Shown: one piece after another, positions 8,431 through 17,510 of the stretch
Layout of the letters: every line of letters begins with the position of its first letter
Numbering within the stretch: position 1 is the stretch's first letter
NCBI GenBank assembly: GCA_009838465.1
Contig: VXRN01000060.1
Span: 1 to 50,519 of the forward strand
Source: Dehalococcoidia bacterium
Lineage (GTDB): Bacteria > Chloroflexota > Dehalococcoidia > Lucifugimonadales > UBA1123
Direction of reading: 5' to 3'
Length of the DNA stretch: 50,519 bases
The notes under the pieces: model-generated
The model's input: the letters and a program-made list of their open reading frames with translations, nothing else
What the model was told of the DNA's origin: nothing
Databases searched by the model: none
Program-made: the position numbers and the translations under genes

Positions 8431-11400
8431 ATGCCCCCAGTGACCACAACATCCTTCGTCCTCAAGCGGCTGGCCGACGACTGGAAACTGCTTGCGGCCA
8501 TATTCGCGGGCGTAACTGTCGCCGCCGCGCTGCTCGCGAGCGCGCCCATATATCTGAAGACCCTGGAGCGCCAGGGTATAGACACCGCGATTGACAGGGC
8601 GGACCAGTCCTTTCTGAACATCTACGGCGCCGCTCCTCACATTCTGTTGTCCAGAGAGCGACTAGACGCCACCGAGCGAACCTTTGAGGACGCTATTGCG
8701 AACAACGTCCAGGAGATTTATCGAGGACACGAACGATACCTGAAGTCTCCTACGTTCCTGGTTGGTACGAAGGGAAACCCGCTGGACCGAAATCTTCAGA
8801 ACTCTGAACAGCCTCCTATAGTATCACGCGGATACTTCCAGCACATGACCAACCTGGAAGACCACGTCACATTCATCGAAGGCCGCATGGCGACCGATGA
8901 GATCGCCCGGAACGGTCGAAACCCACGCATAGAGGCCGTCGTCGGCTACGCCGCGAAACGGAATTTTGGACTTAATGTTGGCGATACCGTCATCTTCACG
9001 CCTTCTCTGAGCGACCCGACCCGCGTGGTCATCGAGGTCGTCGGTATGCTGGAGGCCACCGATCCTACCGAGGAGTACTGGCTGGAAAGCCCCGATCTGT
9101 ACATCAACCCAGTTCCCCTCGAAGAAACTCCCGACGCGGACGTGGAGGTTGACCCGGAAGAACCGCCCTTGGCCCTATTCGTGACTCGTGAGGCGCTCAT
9201 AGAGGGTGTAGGAGTCTCATATCCGGGCACGCTCGTCTCCTCCAACTGGTTCGTCTTCATTGACAAGGAGAACCTCAAGAAATGGGACAAGGACGAAGTC
9301 CGCGCGCGTCTTGCGGACATGGAATCCGAAGTCTCGAATGTGATGCAGGGCTCGGCGGTCTTCACTGGAATCGAGACCATGCTCAGAAGATTCGAGCGCC
9401 GCAGTTTCTTCACCGGCATACCTATGCTCCTGCTGCTGGTGGTCATGACGATTACGGTGCTCTACTATATCCTGATGATGGTGTCGTATCTCGTAACCAG
9501 CCGCGAGCAGGATGTCGCGCTGCTCAGGAGCCGCGGCGTCGGATCGTGGCACCTCGCCCGCATCTACGCGCTGGAAGGGCTGGGCATCACGCTCATTGCG
9601 GCTATTATTGCCCCGTTTCTGGCGCTCGGCGCGATAGCGCTGGCCGGCAAGCTGAGCTACTTCGAGGACATAACGCTGGGGAGATTCCTGCCCGTTTCTC
9701 TGGAATGGACTCCCTTCCTGGTATCGCTGGCCGCAGGAGCGCTGTGTCTCGCGATTTACGTGGTACCGGGCGTAATTGGCGCGAGAACCGGTCTGATTGT
9801 ACAGAAGATGCGCGCAGCCAGGCCGCCCTCTGAGCCGTTCTTCCACCGATACTACATTGACATCGGGCTCATGGTGATCGGCGGACTGATATTCTGGGAG
9901 CTTTTCTCACGCGGACAGATCGTATCCGGCGGCCTGTTCAACGACGCGCGGGTCAACGAGGCATTGCTGTTTGCTCCCGTGCTTCTCCTGACAGTCGTCG
10001 CCTTGCTCTTCATGCGATTCTTCCCGCTGGTCGTGCGCTACCTCAGCGGCGAGTCTCCGACCGTCATGCACCTGCTCGCCGCGGCCACCTTCATAACGAT
10101 TGCGCTGATGACTGCCGTGCAGGAACTCAGGACCGACGCCGGCTGGGGATGGATATGGCGCATGGCTCACCTGGGCATCATCGCCGCCCTGTACGCGGGC
10201 ACGTGGAGGATTCACAGGCGCCATTTCCTCACTGCCGGTCTGATTCTGCAGGCCGCGACAACGGCGCTATTCGTTTACAACGACCTGCCGGACAGAGATG
10301 CCGCGCTGTATATCCCGACACTAATACTTGCGCTGCTGGTACCAATGCAATTCCTGTTCCTGGCGCTCCGTCGCCTGGAGCGCGCATATCCCGTCTGGGC
10401 CTCGATGGCGATATGGAGGATGGCTCGGAATCCGTTGCAGTATAGCTGGCTGGTGCTCCTGATCGTCATGGTAACCGGACTCGGCGTTCTGGCCACGACC
10501 GTAGGCGGGACGCTCGACCGGTCATACGAAGAGCGCGTACTATACGACGTGGCTGCGGATATTCGGGTAACCGGCATTCCGACATACTTCGCTCGTGGTA
10601 CGGAATCGCTCAAGGAGAGATACCTGGCGCTGCCCGGAATTACTTCGCTGTCGCTGGTGTTGAGAGCGGGAGGATCGGTTGGCGCGACCTATTCGGGCAA
10701 CAGTTTCGGCGTGCTGGCCGTCGAGTCGGAAGAGTTTCCATATGTCTCATGGTACAGGGACGACTTCTCCGAACGGCCCCTCGCCCAGGTCATGGGCTTT
10801 CTCAAAACAGGCGCCGGCCTTCCGCCAATCGAAGTGCCCAGGAATGCGGACAGGATTTACGTCTGGGCTCATCCGGCAGAAGAGTACTCCAACATATTCC
10901 TGTGGATGGTGCTGAAAGACAGGCGTGGCATAATCAACACTGTCACCCTGGGGCCTGTGCAAGGGGAGGAATGGACCCTCATGGGGGGTAGGATTCCGGA
11001 CAACCTCGTTTGGCCGATCAGCCTTGTCAGCGTCCAGATATACGAGCCCGCTTTCGGCCCGGCTGGAACCGCCGGGACCCTGTTCCTCGATGATATACAG
11101 GTATCCGTCAGGGGCGAGACGGAAAGACACATCCTCGACGACTTCGAGGGAGCAAGCAAGTGGACCCCCCTGGCCACTTCGATGATTTCCAGAGACGTCA
11201 TAGGAGCCACCAGAGACGAAGTAAAGAATGGCGAGAGATCCGGGGTGTTCATCTTCGGGAAGGACACCGACCAGGGCATTCGCGGCTTCTACCGCAGCCC
11301 GACCGGAGGGCCTATGCCAGTGGTGGCAAGCTCCACCTTCCTCGAGCGCACCGGAACGCAGGTCGGCAGCGCACTCGTCGTCAACATCCTGAGCAGCCTT

Positions 11401-12102
11401 GTGCCGGTGCGCATCATGGACGCCGTCGAGTACTTCCCCACTATGGACCCCGCCGGCAACGGCTTTCTCATAGCCGACCTGGATAATCTTCTCCGGCACC
11501 TGAACATACTGAGCCCAGTGGATAGAATAGATCCGAATGAACTGCTGCTCACATACGTCCCGGGGACCGAGGATGAGATAAACGCCATAGCTCATTCCCT
11601 CGCCCCCAGGAACGAATTCGTTCACAGCAGGGCGACCATGCTGGAAAACATCCGACTGGACCCGCTGATAACCGCCGGCTGGCGCGCGATGATACTGATA
11701 GCGTTTGCGGTCATAGTATTCGCCGCTACGCTCGGATACGTGACCTATCTGCTCTCGTTCGCGGGCCAGAGCAGGGCGGAAATGGGATTCCTGCAGGCAC
11801 TCGGATTACGGCATCGGCAGATGGCGTGGCTGCTGATCGCGGAGCACCTCGTAATTGCCGTCATAGGCCTGGCAATCGGCACGGCGGCGGGCTTCTTCAT
11901 GAGCAACATAATGGTCTCCTCCGTGGCCGTAACCGAGAATGGCCGACCCGTGGTGCCTCCGTACATACTGACGACCGACTGGGCATTCATGGGCGCTATA
12001 TATGTCGTTCTGGCGGTCATCTTCGTCGGCGCTCTTCTGTGGCTCGCGCGCTCGGTAACAAGGGTAAACCTGTATGAGATGACCAGGGTGGAGGGTGAAT
12101 GA
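8431..12102 (+). CDS. Giant FtsX/MacB-like ABC-type permease (first of tandem pair)
   Basis: A 1,223-residue membrane protein. Layout: one membrane helix near 20-45, a MacB periplasmic-core-like extracellular region to about 320, and an FtsX-type four-helix block (about 330-460) including LLLVVMTITVLYYILMMVSYL and a REQDVALLRSRGVGSWHLARIYALEGL loop. More membrane helices follow (about 475-690), then a second large extracellular region (about 700-1,080) and a final FtsX block with GFLQALGLRHRQMAWLLIAEH. These are two FtsX units in one chain. Relatives export lipoproteins, peptides or lipids, or pass force across the membrane, and need a LolD/MacB-type ATPase; none is encoded here. No clear ribosome site precedes ATG 8431. 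It is translationally coupled to the next gene. Confidence 0.85.
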   Translation: MPPVTTTSFVLKRLADDWKLLAAIFAGVTVAAALLASAPIYLKTLERQGIDTAIDRADQSFLNIYGAAPHILLSRERLDATERTFEDAIANNVQEIYRGHERYLKSPTFLVGTKGNPLDRNLQNSEQPPIVSRGYFQHMTNLEDHVTFIEGRMATDEIARNGRNPRIEAVVGYAAKRNFGLNVGDTVIFTPSLSDPTRVVIEVVGMLEATDPTEEYWLESPDLYINPVPLEETPDADVEVDPEEPPLALFVTREALIEGVGVSYPGTLVSSNWFVFIDKENLKKWDKDEVRARLADMESEVSNVMQGSAVFTGIETMLRRFERRSFFTGIPMLLLLVVMTITVLYYILMMVSYLVTSREQDVALLRSRGVGSWHLARIYALEGLGITLIAAIIAPFLALGAIALAGKLSYFEDITLGRFLPVSLEWTPFLVSLAAGALCLAIYVVPGVIGARTGLIVQKMRAARPPSEPFFHRYYIDIGLMVIGGLIFWELFSRGQIVSGGLFNDARVNEALLFAPVLLLTVVALLFMRFFPLVVRYLSGESPTVMHLLAAATFITIALMTAVQELRTDAGWGWIWRMAHLGIIAALYAGTWRIHRRHFLTAGLILQAATTALFVYNDLPDRDAALYIPTLILALLVPMQFLFLALRRLERAYPVWASMAIWRMARNPLQYSWLVLLIVMVTGLGVLATTVGGTLDRSYEERVLYDVAADIRVTGIPTYFARGTESLKERYLALPGITSLSLVLRAGGSVGATYSGNSFGVLAVESEEFPYVSWYRDDFSERPLAQVMGFLKTGAGLPPIEVPRNADRIYVWAHPAEEYSNIFLWMVLKDRRGIINTVTLGPVQGEEWTLMGGRIPDNLVWPISLVSVQIYEPAFGPAGTAGTLFLDDIQVSVRGETERHILDDFEGASKWTPLATSMISRDVIGATRDEVKNGERSGVFIFGKDTDQGIRGFYRSPTGGPMPVVASSTFLERTGTQVGSALVVNILSSLVPVRIMDAVEYFPTMDPAGNGFLIADLDNLLRHLNILSPVDRIDPNELLLTYVPGTEDEINAIAHSLAPRNEFVHSRATMLENIRLDPLITAGWRAMILIAFAVIVFAATLGYVTYLLSFAGQSRAEMGFLQALGLRHRQMAWLLIAEHLVIAVIGLAIGTAAGFFMSNIMVSSVAVTENGRPVVPPYILTTDWAFMGAIYVVLAVIFVGALLWLARSVTRVNLYEMTRVEGE

Positions 12103-15100
12103 AGGGCCTGATTTTCAGGATTATCGTCGCATGGCCGCAGATAGTCCGCCGCACCCTCGCCAACTGGCAGTTGATGTCCACTGTCGTCGTGGGCGTTCTG
12201 CTGGCGTCATCCATCATGGCCGGCACCATCATATATTTCGACGCGCTGAGGGAACTGGCCCTGAACAACTCGCTCGCCCAGCTCAGCGTGAACGACACCA
12301 ACATCCTCATAAAGTCGGACAGGGGCCCAACAACCTATGCCGAGCGAGAGAAAGTCGTCCGCGAGACCGAACGTGAAATCCAGAACCGCGTCTCCTGGAT
12401 GCTGAGGGACGGCACGACAGGAGTCAAGTCCGCCACTTTCTTCCTGACCGTAGTTGGACGTGAGGCGAGGGCCGGCACGGATAGCCCTCGCACTTTCTTC
12501 GGAAACCTGCCGCGCCTGCTGGATCATGCGACGATAGCACCCGGCGGCCGGGCGCCGGGAGATACGCCGGTCAATACATCGGGCGGCATTCCGATAATTG
12601 AGGCGCTGGTGCCCATGGAAAACGCCCAGGACCTGGGAGTGCAGGTCGGAGACACTCTCTCGGCGGTCCCGTACTGGGAAGACTCCGCTCCGTACATCCA
12701 CGTGGTAATCACCGGAGTCTTCACTCCAAACGACCCGGATGACGAACTCTGGCATCTCAACGAGAGGGTGCTTAAGGCCGCAACCGCCGACACGTTCCGC
12801 ACGCTGCCCTTCTACATCACCGAGAAAGCCTACTACGAGACCCTGGGGGCTACCTTCAGGCAGATGGACAGCGTGTACGGCTGGCTGCTGATGGTGGATC
12901 CGGGCAAGCTGAACGCGAACAACTCCAGGTTTGCCCACGCGAACATAGAGGCGATGGAGGACAGGCTGTCCACCAATCTCTTCAGCTACCGCCAGCTTAC
13001 CAGGCTGGACGAGGCGCTCTTCGAATACGACTTGAGGCTGTTCTTCTCGAAGCTGCCCATGTTCGTGATACTCGTCCTCATCTCGGTGGTAATACTGTAC
13101 TACGTCATTACGCTGTCGTCGCTCGTCGTCGAACAGCAGAGAGGCGAAATAGTGCTTCTCAAGAGCCGGGGGGCAAGCTCGGCGCAGGTACTCTCCGTGT
13201 ATGTGCTGGAGGGTCTGACGATAGCGGTCCTCGCCACGGTCCTCGCGCCATTCCTGGCGGCTGCGATCATCAGTCTGCTCGGCTATACCCCCGCGTTTTC
13301 CGACCTCAGCGGCGGCGGCAGGCTGGAAATCCTCATATCCCCGAACGCCTATCTGATGAGCGCGTTCGGCGGCCTGCTCAGCTTCGGAGCGCTCATGGTA
13401 CCGGCGTTACAGGCTTCGGGCATGAGCATGACCACGTTCAGACAGCAGTCGGCCAGGCCGTACACCCAACCCTTCTACCAGCGCTACTACCTCGACGTCC
13501 TGCTGCTCGTCATCGGTATGATCCTGCTCAGGCAGCTATCCGAGCAGGGGTCGGTCGTCGCCGTCGGGATCTTTGGAGAGATAGCGGTTGACCAGATATT
13601 GCTGGCCGTGCCGGCCGTGATACTGGTAGCCTCCGCGCTCGCCCTTCTGAGACTGTTCCCCCTGTTCATGCGCATATCCAGCGCGCTGCTGTCTTCATTT
13701 CTGTCGGCGGGTCTCGTCCTGGGAATCTGGCAGATGGCCAGGAACCCGACTCACTACGCCCGGCTATCCCTGATGCTCATTCTCATGGCCGGTCTGGGCA
13801 TTTTCGCCGCCAGCTTTGGCGGAACACTCCAGCGCAGCTTCGAGGAGAGAGCGCTGTACGCCACCGGCGCCGACGTGCGCGTGCGTTCCATCCTGCCCGG
13901 CAGCGAGGGCGAAACCAGGCCGATCCGGGAATCGTACGAGGAACTGCCGTCCGTGGAGGATGTAAGTCTTGCATTCAGAGGCTTTGGGACGGACCTGTCC
14001 AAGTTGTTCGCCGACTCTTACACGATGTTCGCCGTGGAGGGCGACAGAATCAAGGATATGGGCTGGTTCAGGGACGACTTCTCGGACACTCCGATGGAAG
14101 GTATGCTGGCCTCGCTGGATACAGACGTTCTCCCGGAAGGGCTGCCAATACCGCCGGAGGCGGAGTTCCTGGGCATGACGTTCAAGCCCGACAGGCCGCA
14201 TCCCACCGTTACGGTCGCCGCGCGGCTGCGCGACGCGAATGGTCGCTACTTCACCTATAACTTCGGCAGGCTCGAACGGGGCCAATGGCTGTCCTCCGAG
14301 GTCCTGCTGTCTCGCTCCGACGTGGCGCTTTTCAGGAGCAGGCTGCGCCCTACACTCCCCATGAGCCTGGCGTCGCTTACCGTGTATGAGGTGAATGGGC
14401 GCAACAGGCTGAGGTCGGGCGCGATGCTGATTGCCGACATCTACGTGCGTATGCCCGACGGCAGCATCCAGGTGATAGAGTCCTTCGATTCCCTCGACGA
14501 ATGGAGCCTGGTCCGCGCGGTGCCTGAGGCGCAGTCCGACGCATTCAAGCCCGCCGAAGCGCCCGACGGGTCGGGGGCGGGCAACTTCATCTGGGCGGAA
14601 GGTCGTCCGCTCATCAGTCGCGGGGTCTTTCTGGGTCCCCCCATCGAGCCTCTGCCTGCCGTTGCCACGAAGCGTTTTATGAGAGTCAATGGGCACGAGG
14701 TAGGGGAGACCATCGAAGTTTCCGTCCAGGGACACCGCATCTACGTCACTCTCGCGGGGGAGATGGACTACTTCCCCACTCTCGAAACGTTCACCGAGTC
14801 CTACCTGGTCGCGGACCTGGACGCTGTGATCGCGTACACCAACCTGGAAGCGACGGGCGGAGAGATACGCCCGAACGAGGTGTGGCTGAGCACGAACGGC
14901 GTTGCCGAGGAGAGGGCTGAACTCATCTCGATACTGGAGGAGGGCGGACCGTTTCCCTCACGCGAGATATTCGACCGTACCCAGGCCCTGGCTGACTCGC
15001 AGGTTGACCCTCTCGTCGAGGCGGGATGGCGCGCGCTGCTGTTCGTAGCATTTGCCGCCGTGCTGATACTCAGCGGGCTCGGCTTCATGGTCCACGCCTA

Positions 15101-15449
15101 CGTGTCATTCAAGAGCCGGGAGATACAGTTCGCGCTGATGCGGACCGTCGGCTTCTCGATGAGGCAACTAACGACGCTCGTGCTCCTGGAGCAGATACTC
15201 GTCATAGGCGCGGGGCTCGCGCTCGGCACCTGGATGGGCGGACGGCTTGGCGCGTCCATGATGCCCTTCCTGGCGCACGATGACCGCGGCACCCAGGTTC
15301 TCCCCCCGTTCGTCGTGGACGTCAACTGGCAGACGCTCACGATCACATACCTGGCGATGGGGCTGCTGTTCGCAGTCATCATTACCGGGGTGATACTGCT
15401 CGTCCGGCGGATATCGCTTCAGCGGATCTTGAGGCTGGGGGAGGTGTGA
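12099..15449 (+). CDS. Giant FtsX/MacB-like ABC-type permease (second of tandem pair)
   Basis: A 1,116-residue paralogue of the preceding permease with the same architecture: an N-terminal helix, an extracellular domain, an FtsX block (VILVLISVVILYYVITLSSLVVEQQRGEIVLLKSRG), a central helix cluster, a second extracellular domain with a jelly-roll-like stretch, and a C-terminal FtsX block (REIQFALMRTVGFSMRQLTTLVLLEQ). Its ATG overlaps the previous stop by four bases (ATGA), so the two are made at equal level and probably form a heterodimer. Both share the motif WFRDDFSD/WYRDDFSE followed by a two-helix spacing in the second extracellular domain, showing a common origin. The ATPase partner must be elsewhere in the genome. 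Confidence 0.85.
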   Translation: MKGLIFRIIVAWPQIVRRTLANWQLMSTVVVGVLLASSIMAGTIIYFDALRELALNNSLAQLSVNDTNILIKSDRGPTTYAEREKVVRETEREIQNRVSWMLRDGTTGVKSATFFLTVVGREARAGTDSPRTFFGNLPRLLDHATIAPGGRAPGDTPVNTSGGIPIIEALVPMENAQDLGVQVGDTLSAVPYWEDSAPYIHVVITGVFTPNDPDDELWHLNERVLKAATADTFRTLPFYITEKAYYETLGATFRQMDSVYGWLLMVDPGKLNANNSRFAHANIEAMEDRLSTNLFSYRQLTRLDEALFEYDLRLFFSKLPMFVILVLISVVILYYVITLSSLVVEQQRGEIVLLKSRGASSAQVLSVYVLEGLTIAVLATVLAPFLAAAIISLLGYTPAFSDLSGGGRLEILISPNAYLMSAFGGLLSFGALMVPALQASGMSMTTFRQQSARPYTQPFYQRYYLDVLLLVIGMILLRQLSEQGSVVAVGIFGEIAVDQILLAVPAVILVASALALLRLFPLFMRISSALLSSFLSAGLVLGIWQMARNPTHYARLSLMLILMAGLGIFAASFGGTLQRSFEERALYATGADVRVRSILPGSEGETRPIRESYEELPSVEDVSLAFRGFGTDLSKLFADSYTMFAVEGDRIKDMGWFRDDFSDTPMEGMLASLDTDVLPEGLPIPPEAEFLGMTFKPDRPHPTVTVAARLRDANGRYFTYNFGRLERGQWLSSEVLLSRSDVALFRSRLRPTLPMSLASLTVYEVNGRNRLRSGAMLIADIYVRMPDGSIQVIESFDSLDEWSLVRAVPEAQSDAFKPAEAPDGSGAGNFIWAEGRPLISRGVFLGPPIEPLPAVATKRFMRVNGHEVGETIEVSVQGHRIYVTLAGEMDYFPTLETFTESYLVADLDAVIAYTNLEATGGEIRPNEVWLSTNGVAEERAELISILEEGGPFPSREIFDRTQALADSQVDPLVEAGWRALLFVAFAAVLILSGLGFMVHAYVSFKSREIQFALMRTVGFSMRQLTTLVLLEQILVIGAGLALGTWMGGRLGASMMPFLAHDDRGTQVLPPFVVDVNWQTLTITYLAMGLLFAVIITGVILLVRRISLQRILRLGEV

Positions 15450-15485
15450 CGCGGGGCGCGGGCGGTCCCTGAACTAGGGAATCAC

Positions 15486-15597
15486 CCCCATCCTAACCTT
15501 CCCCCATCAAGGGGGAAGGGACTTTTGCCTACCCTTGTGAGCCCATCAAGGGGGAAGGGACTTTTGCCTGCCTCTGTGAGCCCGTCGAGGGGGGTAT
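15486..15597. repeat. Dispersed GC-hairpin repeats, three units
   Basis: Intergenic repeat of the family that recurs through the window: a CACCCCCATCCTAACC head, then a hairpin with perfect 9-bp arms CCTTCCCCC/GGGGGAAGG around ATCAA at 15497-15519. Two further half units follow, with the spacer phrase TTTTGCCT...TGTGAGCCC between them. The stretch separates the permease operon from the convergent Uma2 gene and may serve as a transcription barrier. Confidence 0.8.
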
Positions 15598-16356
15598 TCA
15601 CTCGGAGTCGTCTAGCTTGGCCAGTCGCTCTCTGAGCCTGCGAATTTCCGCCTCGGCCTCTGCCGCCCGGGCTTCCGCCTCGCGTCGGGCCGCAACTTCC
15701 CGTTCGGCCCTCAGATACTCTGCCCGTCGCTCGGCTATATCCTCGATTTGAGTACGCATATAGCTTCCGCTTGCCGGGTCATAGAATCGCAGCTCGCCGT
15801 ATTCCCAGCATACGTACATCTCCAGGGCCTCGCTGTAACCCCGAAAGCGCGATTCGCCCAGCCGCTCAATCTCGATTGGTTCATACTGGCCGTCGTCACC
15901 CAGCCGGTCTCCGGCCAGCGCAACGTCGTGATACTCCCCCTGCGTCGAGTCGAAGCGCCAATACTCCGGTATGCCGTAGCGGGCGTAGTCCTCTCGCTTC
16001 TCGGTGTAGTCAATCACCCCCGTCCACCTGGACGCTATCTCCAGAACGAACTCCGGGGGCTTGCCCTGTCTGTCAATCGCGTAGCCGCCGTCTTCCTCTA
16101 TCAGCCAGGGCTTTGAGTTCTTCGACACCATGAAGTCCGGGATACGGTGGTCGCGGCGGTTGGCGAGGGTGGGTCCTATGGGTACCTCGCTGCCAGTGGT
16201 CGTGGTCTCCCGGTCTCCGATGCGGGTCACCAGGGCGGCGCCCTTTCCGTCTCGGTTGAGATGAATCCAGTTCTGCATATCGTCCCTGGGTGGGTGTTCG
16301 GGAAACGGCTCGAAGTCCCTCTCGGTCTTGGTGGGCGTAATCGTCTTGCTTGTCAT
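15598..16356 (-). CDS. Uma2 family (DUF820) PD-(D/E)XK nuclease-fold protein
   Basis: A 252-residue protein of the Uma2/DUF820 family, a PD-(D/E)XK nuclease-like fold often present in many copies in cyanobacteria and Chloroflexota. Typical features are RIPDFMVSKNSKPWLIEE (Asp of the active site), PEFVLEIASRW (Glu region) and DYTEKREDYARYGIPEYWRFD, a family hallmark. From about 195 to the end it is a charged coiled coil rich in Arg, Glu and Ala. Role is unknown; it may be a restriction-like or transposon-derived nuclease. It stands alone on the minus strand, convergent with the permease operon. Confidence 0.85.
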   Translation of the reverse strand: MTSKTITPTKTERDFEPFPEHPPRDDMQNWIHLNRDGKGAALVTRIGDRETTTTGSEVPIGPTLANRRDHRIPDFMVSKNSKPWLIEEDGGYAIDRQGKPPEFVLEIASRWTGVIDYTEKREDYARYGIPEYWRFDSTQGEYHDVALAGDRLGDDGQYEPIEIERLGESRFRGYSEALEMYVCWEYGELRFYDPASGSYMRTQIEDIAERRAEYLRAEREVAARREAEARAAEAEAEIRRLRERLAKLDDSE

Positions 16357-16615
16357 TGCGGACCTCTCAGGACGTCGTGAACCGCGCAGTCGCGGCCCTT
16401 ATCATACACTATCCGAATAACCGGCGACGGAAAGGTGTATTCGGCAGCAGGGTCTTTCATTGTCCAACATTCGTGTATTCGAAGTAGCGCAATCACCCTC
16501 ACCCCAACCCTCTCCCTCAGGGAGAGGGGGCTGTTGACTGGCCTATTTCCTGAAAACGAAAAGGTCCTGTATTCGGCAAGTTATATAATGCCTGATTTAT
16601 AATGCACTGGTGGGC
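16357..16615. other. Intergenic stretch upstream of the toxin operon (left part)
   Basis: No gene seen. It holds one dispersed hairpin repeat (CCCTCTCCC/GGGAGAGGG around TCA, 16508-16528), then an AT-richer part with two TATAAT-like words (16584-16589 and 16597-16602), just before an iteron-like repeat cluster. The phrase GTGTATTCG occurs twice (about 16436 and 16473), followed later by CTGTATTCGGCA. Confidence 0.5.
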
Positions 16616-16700
16616 AACAGGTGAATTAACAGGTGACCGACAGGTGCGTGCTGGTGCTTTAGAACACCTGTTGATGGCCAGAGTTTCACCTGCGTTAGCT
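16616..16700. repeat. Iteron-like ACAGGTG repeat cluster, copy 1
   Basis: Three direct copies of (A/G)ACAGGTG at 16616-16623, 16628-16635 and 16639-16646, about 11-12 bases apart, then the inverted forms CACCTGTT at 16665-16672 and CACCTG at 16687-16692. It ends with TTCACCTGCGTTAGCT, a 16-base word repeated exactly at 50295-50310, and is followed by a T-run and AT-rich DNA. It looks like a set of protein-binding sites or a mobile repeat. Confidence 0.7.
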
Positions 16701-16862
16701 ATGAGGGGCTTTTTTCAGTCCCTTTATTTTTTATTTGCATAACTTCAAATTTATGATTTATGGTTGCTTGCGGTCTTAGTTTGTATGTTCGTATTGTAGC
16801 ATAATGGAGCAGCGGGATGGGAGGATTTTCCTGGTCGGGAGTGTCTTAGGGAAACGGTGCGA

Positions 16863-16891
16863 TTGACCTATTGTATCCTGTGGGATACAAT
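16863..16891 (+). promoter_or_regulatory. Promoter and palindromic operator of the toxin-antitoxin operon
   Basis: The -35 TTGACC (16863-16868) and -10 TACAAT (16886-16891) are 17 bases apart. An inverted repeat TTGTATCC-N4-GGATACAA (16871-16890) fills the spacer and covers the -10, as expected for autorepression by the toxin-antitoxin complex. Transcription should begin at about 16898, on the GTG at 16899. Confidence 0.7.
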
Positions 16892-16898
16892 GAATCGT

Positions 16899-17189
16899 GT
16901 GATAGAAATTCGCAGAACAGAAGAGTACGAGATATGGTTTCGCAGGTTGCGCGATGTACGGGCAAGAGCGCGAATCAATACGCGCATCAGACGTTTGCGG
17001 TCAGGAAATCCTGGAGACGTGAGGCCGGTCGGCAGAGGCGTCTCAGAGATGAGGATTGACTACGGACCTGGTTATCGCGTGTATTTCGTCAGACGTGGGC
17101 AGACTTTGATCGTTCTGCTTGCGGGTGGAGACAAGTCAACCCAGAGACGTGACATCAATACGGCTATCCGGTTGGCTGAGGGACTATGA
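16899..17189 (+). CDS. RelE/HigB-like type II toxin
   Basis: A 96-residue basic protein of the RelE/ParE superfamily, the HigB-like 'addiction module killer' branch. It shows MIEIRRTEEYEIWFRRLRD..., a GNPGDVRPVGRGVSEMRIDYGPGYRVYF core and an LLAGGDKSTQ tail with the conserved GGDK. It should act as a ribosome-dependent mRNA interferase. An in-frame ATG exists at 16890, but it lies inside the -10 of the only good promoter. The GTG at 16899 coincides with the predicted transcript start and gives the family-typical N-terminus (V/M)IEIRR, so a leaderless GTG start is preferred. The antitoxin gene follows nine bases later, the toxin-first order usual for this subtype. Confidence 0.88.
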   Translation: MIEIRRTEEYEIWFRRLRDVRARARINTRIRRLRSGNPGDVRPVGRGVSEMRIDYGPGYRVYFVRRGQTLIVLLAGGDKSTQRRDINTAIRLAEGL

Positions 17190-17198
17190 GAAGGTGCA

Positions 17199-17507
17199 AT
17201 GATGGCAAGGACTAAAACATATCCGTGGGATCCGGTGGACTATCTGAACACCCGGGAAGACATGATAGCCTATCTGGACGCTGCGCTCGAAGACGGAGAC
17301 CCCAAGTTGATAGCCGCAGTGTTGGGAGACATAGCCCGGGCCGAGGGAATGACGCAAATCGCGAAAGAAACCGGACTAGGACGGGAAAGCTTGTACAAGG
17401 CGTTGTCCGCCGAGGGCAACCCTGAGTTCGCGACCATTCTCAAAGTAACTCAGGCGTTGGGATTCAGGCTTCGCGCCGCAGATTCTCCTGCCGCCAATAT
17501 GGAATGA
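17199..17507 (+). CDS. HigA-like antitoxin (addiction-module antidote, helix-turn-helix)
   Basis: A 102-residue protein of the antidote family that pairs with HigB-like toxins: PWDPVDYLNTREDMIAYLDAALEDGDPKLIAAVLGDIARAEGMTQIAKETGLGRESLYKALS followed by GNPEFATILKVTQALGFRLR. The segment GMTQIAKETGLGRESLYKALS (about 50-72) is the DNA-binding helix-turn-helix. It should neutralise the toxin and bind the palindrome at 16871-16890 to repress the operon. ATG 17199 and ATG 17202 are both possible behind a GAAGG site. Just three bases after its stop an inverted-repeat insertion begins. Confidence 0.9.
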   Translation: MMARTKTYPWDPVDYLNTREDMIAYLDAALEDGDPKLIAAVLGDIARAEGMTQIAKETGLGRESLYKALSAEGNPEFATILKVTQALGFRLRAADSPAANME

Positions 17508-17510
17508 GTG

